From positions 558,001 to 622,000 of the forward strand of contig JAESUZ010004903.1 of assembly GCA_017311185.1 (NCBI GenBank): a stretch of 64,000 nucleotides of DNA, in the 5' to 3' direction. Position 1 is the stretch's first letter. Each line of letters opens with the position of its first letter. Shown piece after piece: positions 53,770-64,000 of this stretch. The stretch is from Proteles cristata cristata. Lineage: Eukaryota; Chordata; Mammalia; Carnivora; Hyaenidae. The translations under genes were made by a program, and so were the position numbers. The notes under the pieces were generated by a model that ran no database searches, was not told where the DNA came from, and saw nothing but the letters and a program-made list of their open reading frames with translations.

Positions 53770-54700
53770 ATTGGCAGAAATAACAGTTGTGAAATGTTCT
53801 TAGAACTTTTACTTCCTGCATTCATTTTAGACATGATCATTTGGCTTAAATAAGAAAGGAAGCTAGGAAGACATATGCTTGCGTCAGCATATAAATTTTA
53901 TTTAAATCCTTTACTCACTTCCTCTATCTCCTCCAGATTCAGATGGAGTTGAAGAAAATGGAGGGGTGGAACTATTTAATGTCACAGTACATATTAAATA
54001 CCTCTCTCTTCTTCTTTTCTCCTAATATTGCCTATAAACTGTCTGTACTCACATCAGACATGTCAGAATTTTTAAGAACCCATAAACATTATCCATTACA
54101 TAAAGACATGTAAACTATAAGCAGATCTAATTGGTTTGATATGAACATTAAATGTCATCAGTTTATAGTACACCACTCATCCCAGCAACTGACACCTATC
54201 CAAAGAAAGATTTCAAAATGTTTATTTGGCTTTCATAACTCAGAAAGGGATTCTGGAATGGCATTTTGACATGTTCCCCCATATAATTCTCATTGGCTTT
54301 CACTGAGAAGAATTATTTGGATGTGATATCTAAGTTTACTATCAATTATTCAAGTAGGACTGCTCTCTGGGCCCAGGCCTACTTGGGGTAGAAGACCAAG
54401 GGAAAAGGGATGCTTCAGTGATATTGAAAGATGCTGGAAAGAAAAGTCCCCTTGCTCACTAGATTCTAGCCTCTGGTCACAACAACAATGCTCAGTGATA
54501 GAATTGCACTAAGATGTGACCTCATGATTTCTTTGGTTGTCAGAGTTTGCTTGGTTCAGTCTCTTGTCCTCATGAATCAGCCATCCATGAGGTTATGTGC
54601 TTGGCACAGCCATGTCTCGTGGCCCAGGGCTGAGCACACATTCCTTTATACTACCTGAACAGCTGTGAAAGTCATTGGTGCTGTCACCGAACATTTCTGT
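53770..54700. other. unassigned
   Basis: No recognised element in about 0.9 kb of AT-rich DNA. Confidence 0.4.
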
Positions 54701-54714
54701 GCTGTGTCTGCCTA

Positions 54715-55095
54715 GCACATGGTAATGTCGTATTTCCCCAACCTCTTCTAAGATAGCTATGACCATGTGACTTGGTTTGGCCAATAGAATATAAACAGAG
54801 GTGAGGTGTGCCGCTTCTTGGTGGGAGCTTTAAAAACCAGTGCATGATTTGACCCGTTTGCTCCCTAAGCTGAGGTGATTATAGAACCACATGTTGAGAG
54901 GATGCCTCCTTCAGCAAGGGTCCTTGCATGCAGACCCTCCTGGCATCACTTTGCTGGAGATGTGGCTTGAGAGAGGGAGAGACAGACTTGCAGACAGGCA
55001 GATGGATAGACAGACTGAGAGAGGAACTGATGAGCTTAAGCCGCTGAGATTTGTGGGGTGTCTGCTTTCCCCAGCATGATCTGGCCCATCCTGAC
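54715..55095 (+). mobile_element. old LTR-like interspersed repeat
   Basis: 'gaccatgtgacttggtttgg', ccaatagaatataaacagag, then 'taagccgctgagatttgtgg' and cagcatgatctggcccatcc match the end region of a mammal-wide LTR-like family (aagccactgagattttgggg ... cctggcctatcctgac). The family name is not asserted. Confidence 0.5.
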
Positions 55096-55558
55096 GGCCA
55101 TCCCCTTCTGAGGGCTCAGGATGTGGGGACGGGCTGGCAGTCCTGTAAGCTTGGACATTAACAACATGGTCATGGGAGACTTCTCGACAAAACAGGGTCT
55201 GTGGTACAGTGGAGCAAACAGGTGCTGAGCCAGTCATTCTGAAAAACTCCTGGAGACTGAGTCATCTCCAAAACACTTCCAGAATCTTGTCTGGCCTCCA
55301 CCTTCGTCAGAAGCCAAGTCTCCAGCTGAACGTCTGCACCCTGTCCTCCAACTCCTGTGGTTCCAGCCAAGCAGGGGACGGAGACGCTGGCAGTCATGTT
55401 GGCTTCAGAGCACAGAGCACAGAGGTTGATTCACAGAGTAGAAAAGGCCCAGCTAGACCCACCCAGGCCACAGGGCCTTCAAAGGCCCCACGGGCTCCCA
55501 TACAGAGAGACCAGAACTCCTGCATCTCAATCACAGCAAGATTTTGACAACAGCTAGA
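55096..55558. other. unassigned
   Basis: Moderately GC-rich. Frames of up to 112 codons show no domain. Confidence 0.4.
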
Positions 55559-55559
55559 C

Positions 55560-55710
55560 AAATCTGCATTCTGGTTCCTGTAGCTGTGCGGCTTTGGCAG
55601 TTTACTGAGTCTTCATTTCTTCAGTGATGGAATGAGGAACTTAATATATACCTCAAGTAGGGGGTGAGACTTTGTGAGATAATAAAATATCAAGAGCTCC
55701 ATTAGGTCCC
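55560..55710 (+). repeat. MIR SINE
   Basis: 'gctgtgcggctttggcagtt', tactgagtcttcatttcttc, 'agtgatggaatgaggaactt' is a diverged MIR. Confidence 0.6.
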
Positions 55711-55811
55711 TATAACATATAGTTGAATCATATGAAACTGCCATGTTTACAGAGAAAAAAATGGTCAACTTCTGGTAGTTTCATATGGTTTGACTTCAAA
55801 ATGTTAGTTAA

Positions 55812-55981
55812 GGGGCACCTGGGTGGCTTAGTCAGTTAAGCAACTGACTCTTGATTTCAGTTCAGGTCATGATCCCATGGTTCAAGAGACGGAGCCCGTG
55901 TCAGACTCAGCACTGACAGCATGCTTGGGATTCTCTCTGCCCCTCACCTCACCTCTCAAAAATAAATAAACTTAAAAAATT
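55812..55981 (+). mobile_element. CAN SINE, older form with short body
   Basis: ggggcacctgggtggcttag head, 'tcatgatcccatggttcaag', then a reduced CT body (ctctctgcccctcacctcac) and aaaaataaataaactt tail. It is only about 170 bp, so part of the pyrimidine tract is missing. Confidence 0.92.
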
Positions 55982-55989
55982 TGCCAGTT

Positions 55990-56510
55990 ACTAGGAGTTG
56001 GTTTCACTTCTGAAAAAAATTCCAATAATTCAGTAAGGGCTATTCATGTCTGTCTTTGTTCTCCCTCAGGATTTGCAAACCAGAGAATGTTCAGATGCCT
56101 CCCATCCAACCTGATTCTCTAGATGGACTACATGTACTAGACTGCAATTAGGCAAGTTCTGTCACTGAGTATGTAAACCACCTGGCCAGGGGTCACTGGC
56201 CTTGACCTATGGTCTTCTCCTAAGACCCTGGCTTTGCTTCCATTATCTCTGACCTATGGCACTAAAATAGGTTGGCTGTCTAGAACCAAAGAGCCGTCCC
56301 TGAAAAATTTACCCCAAGAATCTTAAAATGTATTGTCTTCTCTGCCTGGGATGTAGAAGCAGCACATGGGAGAATCATAAAAGAGAGGGGATTTGAAGTT
56401 GCCGGTCTGCCTACTGGACACACCAGAAACATAGCCTGCTCTGCTTTGTCTCCCCACTTCCAGCCTCAGGTTACCGTGAAGTATTAAAGAACTCGGTGTG
56501 GCTGCAAAAA
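55990..56510. other. unassigned
   Basis: No recognised element. Confidence 0.4.
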
Positions 56511-56514
56511 CCAA

Positions 56515-56755
56515 TGGGCTATTTCTGGCCTCCATGTGTTTCCTCCTGCTGTTCCCTCTACCTGGAATGCCTTTTCCCCTCTGTTCTCCCACTTCCCACA
56601 CCTCAAACCATGCTTTATCACACACTGAGACTATGTGCTTCACAAGAGAAGGGATCTAGCGGGTCTTGTCCACTGCTTATACTCGTGAAAAGGCATCTGC
56701 ATTCAATAGAAGTTGGTTGAATTAATGATTAAATAAATGAATGAGTGAAAAGGCC
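56515..56755 (+). repeat. L2 LINE 3' region
   Basis: 'cctgctgttccctctacctg', gaatgccttttccc, then 'cacaagagaagggatctagc' and a 'ttggttgaattaatgattaa' end. Confidence 0.75.
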
Positions 56756-56759
56756 TAAT

Positions 56760-58588
56760 CTAGAATCTCCTGGGGCACCTCTGTACGTGTCTTAATCTCT
56801 GCCTTCACAATGTTAAATGTGTGGTGATATTCACCGCACAAAGCCAGAGACTGCCTTTCTCACGTTAGGATTCCCTGAGTGAAAACTCGGGATGTGGCTA
56901 ATAAGGTGCTCTGTAAATGTATCTCGGACGCTCTTCTTTGGCTCTTTGTGAAGAGCCTTGGCACCTCTAGCCCTAGGCTGGGAGAGTAGGGCTCTCGAAC
57001 CCTAATGGAAAGAGGAGTTCAGCTCAGGGAACCACCTGGAAGGGTGGGGAGGAGAGACTTGAGCTTTTCACAGTCTATGCAGACGTCTATGAATTCTTCA
57101 CTTCTAAGCAAAATGGCAAAAGAGAAATATAGGTCTTCAAACAAGTGATTTATTCTGTATCAGAAACGCATTTACCTGGCCTATTTTGCTGAACAGAAAA
57201 ACCTCAGGTTCACTTAGTAAGACTCAATCTGAATATTTCTATCCTTTATTTCCATACAGATTAGCTTCATATGGCCTTGAGTATAAACACCACAGATTGG
57301 CTTGCGGGTTCTATGGGGGAAAGAGGCAGCGTGGAAGGGAGATCATCGCTATTTTAAGTTTCTTCATGGTTCAGCAGGCGGCTGCCTGAGAGTTCTAAAG
57401 GAGCAAACAAAATAAGAAAAGTTTATTGATTAGTTTACAAATAACTGTTGTATAAGAAAAGGTACTGAATGGCGGGCTGGCTTACTGATGGCTTACTTTT
57501 CGCGGCCCTTTTCATTCTGTGGCCTTGGGAGCAGCCTCAAGGGGGAAATAAAAGAAGCAAAGCAAATGCGTTGTCTGGATAAATAAGAGTTTGCACCAGG
57601 TTAAAAAATAAATAAATAAACGGGATCCTTTATTTGTTGCTGATTTGGAAGGAGACCAGTGTATGCCTCCTCTTCTTCATCTCTTCGTGAAAAAATCTTT
57701 TGAAATGCTTTTCTCTTCCTCTGGACAGCACAATAAAGCTTGAGATGCTGGACTCCGGGGTGCAAGTGTCAAGCTTTGATATGGTTCCCTCCAGTCACCA
57801 GCCAGTCACCGAGTAACTTTCGGGGAAAACAGGCAAGAACATCAAATTCATGCTTGTTCCTGCACTGAAAGATCTCAACCTAGAGAGAGAAGTCGTTTCG
57901 GCGGGGAGGGGATGGGCAGTGGCCCTGGAAAAAGTAAATACAGGAACAACATTAGGATTTCAACCCGCTCTGTCCTGCTTCATCTTTGTGAGGCCTTGGC
58001 AAGGTGTTGGCGGGCGGGGAGGATTAATTGACATAAGGTGCACAAAAGCGGAGGGATTGGTAAACTCTCGGGTAATGGCACAGTCAGCACTGGCATGAGA
58101 TTTTGGTCACAAGAAATGTCTAATGAGATATGGGATATGCAAGAGAAGAGGCTACGATGCAAGCCAGGCAGAGAGGGAGGGAGCTTCTAGGCCCCGCCAA
58201 TGAGTTTGGTCTGGTGTCCACGGACCGGCGTATCCTAAATGTGAAGCTGGTGGAATGTGTCCTATTCTACCTGGAATACTGACCAAGCACAAACCAACCC
58301 TGGATCACAGAGACCATGTTCTTGCCCTTTCAACCCCCACTTCACACCTTCTGCTTATGCGACACAGAAAATCACCTCAGCATTGGTGGGTTGTCAACAT
58401 TTCTTGAGCATTTGCTAATTTCTCTTTTTAACAGACCCCAGGTGCAGGGCCTATACAGACAATTGTCACTGGCTATGTACAACTTTACCTTTTGTTGAGA
58501 TGTCATTTATTTTCCAGATTACCTTCTTTTACTGGACAGGGATCTTTTTTCAATCATGTTAGCAATAGATATGTTAATTTTAAAATAG
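56760..58588. promoter_or_regulatory. unassigned 1.8 kb, weak candidate CNE inside
   Basis: No transposon is recognised. 57180-57560 is repeat-free and has words such as 'cagattagcttcatatggcc', aagtttattgattagtttac, and a CpG-bearing cttttcgcggccc. There is no supported gene. The call rests on composition alone. Confidence 0.2.
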
Positions 58589-58589
58589 C

Positions 58590-61043
58590 CTTTGTAAGTT
58601 TTTAAAAAGTGAACTGTCTCAGGCACTCTGGTGGAGTTGTGAATTGGTACAACTCTTGTAGAGAGTAATTTGACAATATTTAACAAAATAACATTCGCAT
58701 TTAGCTTTTGACCCAGCAATTTCACTCCTAGGAATTTACCCTGAGGATTCAACTCCAACAATAAGAGAACATATGCACACAAGTTTATCACCACAGCACT
58801 GCTTGCGATTGCAAACATTGGAAATAACCTAAACGGCCATACACAGAAAATGGTTGAAGCAAGTCTGGCACATCCATACAGAACTGAGTCCAATGTCTCA
58901 GTGAAAAACAATGAGGATGAGTTCTACTAACTGATAGGGGGTGATTTCCAGGAATTAGTTTTAGGTTAAAAACTCAAAGTGGAAAGAGTATCTATAATAT
59001 GCTACCTTTTGTGTAAGAAGGAAAAGAAAATGAGAAAGTATATGTGTATTCTCCTAAATACCGGAAGGATAAATCATAACCCAGTGACCCTGGTTATGTG
59101 TAGGGGGATGTGGACAGGATCAGGAAGAGTGGAAAGGTTGGAGGGGAGGGATCAGGAATTGGGGAGGAGTATCTCTCTGAGGGCATCTTTTGGTAGCATA
59201 GGGACATTTGTAAGCATGTTAATGTTTCACATTAAAAAGTCAACAGGGATAGTGAAAAAAAAAAAAATAACACCCTAAAATGGAATACAAACAGTAACAG
59301 ATGAACTAACTCTATACCGAATGAACATGCCCATACTGAAAGATGAACAAAGAACAAGTCCAAATAACTTAAATACAGTATCCGGATGATATCCCTCTGA
59401 CTAAAGACAAAAATAGCTATCTGCAAATATTGAGACATAGTTAGTCAGTTTGTTCTTCACAGTAGTACGGATCAAGTTCTGAAACCACTCTTCGTGCATC
59501 CTAAGGCTGATGAAATAAGTAAATATATTGTGGATAATGGGATCACAGTTCCTGATGGTTAAAGAAGAGAGAAAGAAAGGTGGAAAGGGACCAGGTCACC
59601 ATGAACCCTGTGTGTTAGAATGGAATTCAATGTGTGGATGTGGAATCATAATTTATAATATGGATGGATAGATAGATATAAATATAGGTGGATGATGAGA
59701 TATAGATGTGTAGGTTTCTGGTCGGTTTCTGTAGGCATACATATACACATGTCTCATACTGCTGTTTCATAGTTCTGTTCACTGAGAAGGCCTAGAAGCA
59801 ATGATGTCCCCATGACAATGAGACACTTGTTATCCAGATGATCATTATCTTCCCAAAGAATGCAGGACCCCTTGGAAAAATGGCTGATTCCAGAGCTGGA
59901 ACTAGAAAAGCCTAAGATGAGCTTGTAGGAGCTCATCGAGTCAGAAAGCGAGGATGTGCTAGAAGAAATATGGAAACATGTCAAAAGACCACAAAAGGCA
60001 GCTTGAAAGGGCATTCCTTGGCCAAACCGGGGACGATTGAAGTATCAGAATAAACAGGGCTAGCCAGACATCATAACTCAGGGAATAATACAGGAACATG
60101 CAAATACATACTGATAGAAGTAAACACATAAATATATAAACAAAACATGGGGATGCAGAACAGAGTGGCTAGAAAGGGAGAACTCACAATTCCTTGTGAT
60201 AGAATGTCAGCTAACAAATACAGAAAAAAAATAAAGGTATTAGAAAATCACCATTGGGCCATCAGAATAGTGATAATCCATTCAGGCAAGTATCAACAAT
60301 CAGGCTTAAACTAGTAGATCAAGGTTTGACAAGAAATGGGATATTTGCAGAATCACAAAGTACCTCCCACAGGATATTTATTAATGAAAGAAAACAGGAT
60401 AATTTTACAGCGGAGAAACCCAGTGGACCCCACCTTACATGGTGGTGAATATACTCTTGATATTATGTTCTGCCCCAAATGCATTGGCTGAATTAACCCA
60501 CACCGAGGGGGCATTCTACAAATAACTCGCCTGGACTCTTAACTATTTCAAAGTCATGAATGACAAAGACCAAGGAATTACTGCAGATTGAAGATTAAAG
60601 AGACATGACAATAAAATGCAGTATTTTATCCTGGACTGATCCCAAAGCAGAAAATACTTGTGCATGCACACACACAAATATTCAGAAACATATAATTTTT
60701 TTGGTATAAAGGAAGTCTTCAGGGAAATTAGTACAATTTGGATAAGGTAAAAGTATCACATCAATAATATTAAATTCCCGATTTTGATGTTTGCATTGTG
60801 GTTATGTGAGAATGCCCCTAATTTTAAGAAACACATACCTGTGTCTACAATGTATTCTCAATAGTTCAAAAGTATACCTACACATATATACACATGCATG
60901 CATACATTCAGAACTTCTATATAAGAAAATAATAAAGCAAATGTAGTAAAATTCTAACATTCAAACAATCTATATGAAGGGTATATAAGAAGACCTATAA
61001 TTTTTTTGTAAGTGTTTCAAAACACCAAGTTAAAAAAAAAAGT
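58590..61043 (+). repeat. old L1M element, 3' end
   Basis: From ORF2 end ('tagcttttgacccagcaatt', tcactcctaggaatttaccc, 'taacctaaacggccatacac') through the 3' UTR, with 'acaaataactcgcctggact', 'ttaaagagacatgacaataa', 'gatgtttgcattgtggttat' and a 'tcaaaacaccaagttaaaaa' end. Stops and indels abound. It forms the landing site of the young L1. Confidence 0.8.
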
Positions 61044-61050
61044 GAAGACT

Positions 61051-63000
61051 GGGGGCAAGATGGCGGAGAAGTAAGGAGCTCAGTACTTGCACTCGCGCCC
61101 ATATATCACACAGAAAAGATCTGAAGACATTGGAAACCTTACAAAACCTGAGAGACTGGGAGAAAAAGGACGCAGAATCCACTGAGAAAGCCTTCTAACG
61201 TGAGTGCGAACCGGGGAAGATAAAATCGGGCCGGGATCGGAGACTCCAGGGTGGGAGGCGATCCCCCTCTACCCTCTACGGGGAGTGAGAGGGGAAAAGG
61301 AGAGAGTCCGAGACAGAAAAACCTCTCCGCTCGGTGCATAGAAAGACCGTACTTGCCAAATACCTGCACACCAGGTCCCCTCGCGACAACTGGTCCTGGG
61401 GGAGGCTGAGCACACAAACTGCTTCTTTGTGCCGCTCCTGGAGGTTGGATTTCAGAGCGGCGGCGCGCCTGCCGCCATTGTAGCTCCAGGGCAGCTGGGG
61501 CCCCTGAAAGAGCCGCGCTGACACCGGGCGTCCGCGCTCCTGGCTGGCTGGAACTCGAGAGGGAAGGCAAAGCGCTATAAACTGGGAAATTTGCCTGTGA
61601 GTTCGTGTTTCAGGTGACGAGCCATAGAGGGACCCGGTTTTCCTCACTCCAGCCGGCTCGGGCTACGTGGACCCGGCAGGCAAGCCCCCGCGCATGCGCG
61701 CCAGCCCGACCCAGAGAAGGAAGCAGCGATTCTGACTCCGCCCCCAGGCTCGGCAGGGGGCCTGGAATTGCCCGAGGGGGCTTCCTGTGAAGCTGTGTCT
61801 AAGGCAACTTCAGCGGGGCGCGCGGACTGGGATTTGGAGATTGGAACTGGCCTGGGTTGAAGAGTGCAACCAACTTCGGCTGTGTCCCGGAACGGGGAGT
61901 TGACATGCCCAAAAAACCGAGTTGCAGCGCGGGGTTCAAGAAGGGACTGGAGCACCGTCACTCTCCTCTCCACAACCGCCAAGGCAGAACCCCCACCTGA
62001 GGAATCGGATCACGCCATGCCCATCCCTGCCTGAGAGGTGCCCTCCTCCCTTTTTTTTTTCTTTCTTTTTTCCTTTTTTTTTCTTTTCCTTTTTTTTGTT
62101 TTTTTCCTTTTTTTGTTTTTTTTCCTTTTTTTTCTTTTTTTTTTCCCATTCTTTTCTCTTTTTTTCTTCTTCTTTCTCTTTTCTCACTTTTTTCCCCAAA
62201 ACACTGACCTGATTAACTCTGGTCGCCAGCTTGCTTGCTTAAACAATCACAACAAGTCTATTCTGTAAATGTAAATTCTACACCTACCGACATTTTCAGC
62301 TATTTCTCTCAGGAGTAATTAGACTATATAGTTTCTCTGGATAATTCCAGCATCCTTCTCTCACCTATCCAACCATATTCTACCCTTTACCTCTTTGAAA
62401 AAAGCTTCTTATCCCTTCTGCCTGTTCATTCTATTTCCAAATCTGCCTCGTCTCGCCCTGCCTTCTCTCTTTTTCTCTATGCTCTTCAACCAGCACTGCA
62501 TACACACGGCTATTTAACTGTAGCTGGGAAATCCAGGTATATGCTTTAAACCGTTCTTTGTCCATTGGTTTTCTTTTTTCCTTTTCTTTTCCCCTTTTTG
62601 ACCCTTTTATGTATTTTATGCTCCCTATTATTCCCCCTCTCCTCCTCCGTCTTTTCTATTAACTTTTTCGTTTTCCCTCTCGCTTTGCATGTTAGTTGAA
62701 TCAGCCTGTGCGTTTGTGTACTCCTGCTCCCTGTGTGTTTGTCTGTCTGTTTTCTTTTCCAGGGCTACCTCAAGAAACAAGCTAGAGTACACAAGGTGAA
62801 GAGTCCCAAACATCACTACGAATAGGAAAATAAAATAACTAAGGTCCCAACAAGAGTGACCAAGGGATACCATTCAAAAAACAATCTCTGAAAGGATAGG
62901 CCCTGGAAAGTCAAAGAGTCTTCTTGGATATAGCAGCGCTCATAGAAACAGAGAGCTAAACAGGTCTTTAAAACCAACAAGAGACGGAAAGCTAACTAAA
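61051..63000 (+). promoter_or_regulatory. young L1 5' UTR and promoter
   Basis: The element begins gggggcaagatggcggagaa, the L1 5' terminus with a YY1-type caagatggcgg site (61056-61066) known in other mammals to set the start of L1 transcription. 61180-62040 is CpG-rich with tens of CpGs. It includes the 12-bp palindrome CGCGCATGCGCG at 61689-61700, an NRF1-type site. A T-rich tract (62049-62195) and a CT-rich leader follow up to ORF1. CpG retention shows the insertion is much younger than the L1M it sits in. At about 1.95 kb the UTR appears complete. Confidence 0.85.
62049..62195. repeat. T-rich tract in the L1 leader
   Basis: Runs of five to ten T separated by single C, G or CC. The Phe- and Lys-rich frames on the two strands are translations of it. 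Confidence 0.95.
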
Positions 63001-63892
63001 ATGATGAAATGAAAGAGCTCTCCTCCAAAGAAACTCCAAGAAGAAATGACAGCTAATGAACTGCTCAAAACAGATATCAGCAGCATAAGTGAACAAGATT
63101 TTAGAATAATAATGGTAAAATTAATAGCAGGGCTTGAAAAAAACATAGGGGACATCAAAGAAACTATGGCTACAGACAGAATGGAAAATAAAAATAGGCA
63201 TGAAGAATTAAAAAATGCGATAAATGAGATACATAATAAATTAGAGGCCTCCAATGCACGGATTGAAGAGGCAGAAAGGAGAATAAGTGATTTAGAAGAC
63301 ACCATTATAGAAAAACAAGAAGCTGACAAAAAAGAGACAAACTGATCCAGGAACAGGAAAGAAGAATTCGAGAGCTCAGTGATACAGTCAAACGCAACAA
63401 TATCCGTATCATAGGAATCCCAGAAAAGGAAGAGAGAGGGAAAGGTGCTGAAGGAGTCCTGGAACAAATTATAGCAGAGAACTTCCCGACCTGGGGAAGG
63501 AAGTAAATGTGGAAATACAAGAGGCTCAGAGGACTCCCCTCAGACGTAACTTGAATCGATCTTCTGCACAACATATCATCGTAAAAATGGCAAAATACAA
63601 GGACAAAGAGAGAATTTTGAAAGCAGCTAGGGAGAAAAGGGCCCTCACATACAAAGGGAAACCTATCAGAGTGGTGACAGACCTATCTACTGAAACGTGG
63701 CAGGCCAGAAAGGAATGGCAAGAGATCTTCAATGTGATGAACAGCAAAAATATGCAGCCAAGAATCCTCTATCCAGCAAGCCTGTCATTCAAAATAGAAG
63801 GAGAGATAAAAACCTTTCCAAACAAACAGAAATTGAAAGAATTTGTCACCACGAAGCCAGCCCTACAAGAAATCCTGAGGGGGATGCTCTGA
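63001..63892 (+). pseudogene. L1 ORF1 (ORF1p), frame-broken
   Basis: ORF1p is the trimeric RNA-binding chaperone of L1 that coats its own RNA in the cytoplasmic particle. Frame 1 runs from ATG at 63001 or 63046 to 63345. It holds an acidic/basic heptad-like coiled coil (LEASNARIEEAERRISDLED near 63244-63303). The RRM-like part starts at NNIRIIGIPE (about 63395), and ILKAAREK lies near 63616. The C-terminal domain has RILYPASLSF near 63766, and the frame ends at 63892 with LQEILRGML. A TGA at 63010-63012 blocks the upper start. Single-base deletions lie in the A/G-rich run near 63330-63335 and near 63487-63492, moving the frame by -1 each time. Length (about 297 codons) is normal for carnivore ORF1. 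Confidence 0.85.
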
Positions 63893-63938
63893 AGGAAAGG
63901 TTGCAACGAACAAAGATTCCAGAGACATCACCACAAAC

Positions 63939-64000
63939 ATGAACCCTACAAAAGATACAAAGACTCTAAACCCACATATTTCAATAATAACACTGAATGT
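63939..64000 (+). CDS. L1 ORF2, N-terminus only (partial)
   Basis: ORF2p is the endonuclease/reverse transcriptase that carries out target-primed integration of L1 and of SINEs such as those in this window. The ATG lies 46 bases after the ORF1 stop, a normal inter-ORF gap. The 20 complete codons visible end in LNPHISIITLN, the first strand of the apurinic-type endonuclease fold. The last residue shown is the conserved Asn of that strand, before the window ends. Whether the rest is intact cannot be judged here. Confidence 0.8.
   Translation, partial: MNPTKDTKTLNPHISIITLN

Noticed and set aside
58519..58911. 130-codon minus-strand frame
   Set aside because: Antisense of the L1M ORF2 end. No function is indicated.
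61922..62268. Phe-rich + strand and Lys-rich minus-strand frames
   Set aside because: Artefacts of the T-rich tract in the L1 leader.
63305..63747. Minus-strand frames opposite L1 ORF1
   Set aside because: Shadow frames of ORF1 with no independent support.

Overview
The window reads as nuclear DNA from a feliform carnivore, most likely a cat. The main evidence is about thirteen copies and fragments of the carnivore tRNA-derived SINE (CAN SINE/SINEC). Several carry the felid consensus head (a gggcgcctgggtggct start, a gttcgagcccc B box and a CT-rich body ending in aaataaataaa). The right edge holds the 5' part of a carnivore-type LINE-1. I see no protein-coding gene, no exon I can defend, and no tRNA, rRNA or snRNA gene. 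Nearly every open frame is short, lies inside a transposon or simple repeat, or cannot be told from chance. The best description is a gene-poor intergenic or long-intron segment.

Layout. 1-20 kb is a mosaic of ancient L2 and MIR, with hAT fragments (MER1-type, MER5), a MaLR LTR cluster at 10.6-13.6 kb, five full CAN SINE copies plus one with an (ATC)n tail, and several microsatellites. A 3'-half L2 at 16.6-18.4 kb carries three later insertions. 21.0-22.0 kb and 26.6-27.0 kb are repeat-free, rich in homeodomain-like TAATTA/ATTA words, and are my best guesses for conserved regulatory DNA. Similar but weaker stretches lie near 28.9, 30.9, 42.9, 48.5 and 57.2 kb. 22.16-22.70 kb is a long degenerate TG-rich tract. 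29.7-34.7 kb has few recognisable repeats and contains the longest open frames (208 and 198 codons), neither recognised. 35-41 kb holds two LTRs and three very young SINEs of one subfamily with perfect target duplications. 44-51 kb is old L1, MIR, LTR and tetranucleotide DNA. 51.8-53.8 kb is the longest L2 copy. 58.6-61.0 kb is the 3' end of an old L1M element. A much younger L1 inserted at its tail and runs off the right edge.

Function. The only element with recognisable gene machinery is the young L1 (61051 to beyond 64000). It has a CpG-rich 5' UTR promoter with YY1-like and NRF1-like sites, an ORF1 broken by two single-base deletions and probably an early stop, and the first 21 codons of ORF2. 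The SINEs depend on L1 proteins in trans for mobility, and the several well-preserved copies here record that activity. I found no novel gene system. The points most worth checking are the antisense frames in the L1 5' UTR, the SINE dimer with one outer target duplication, the nested insertions, and the candidate conserved noncoding blocks.
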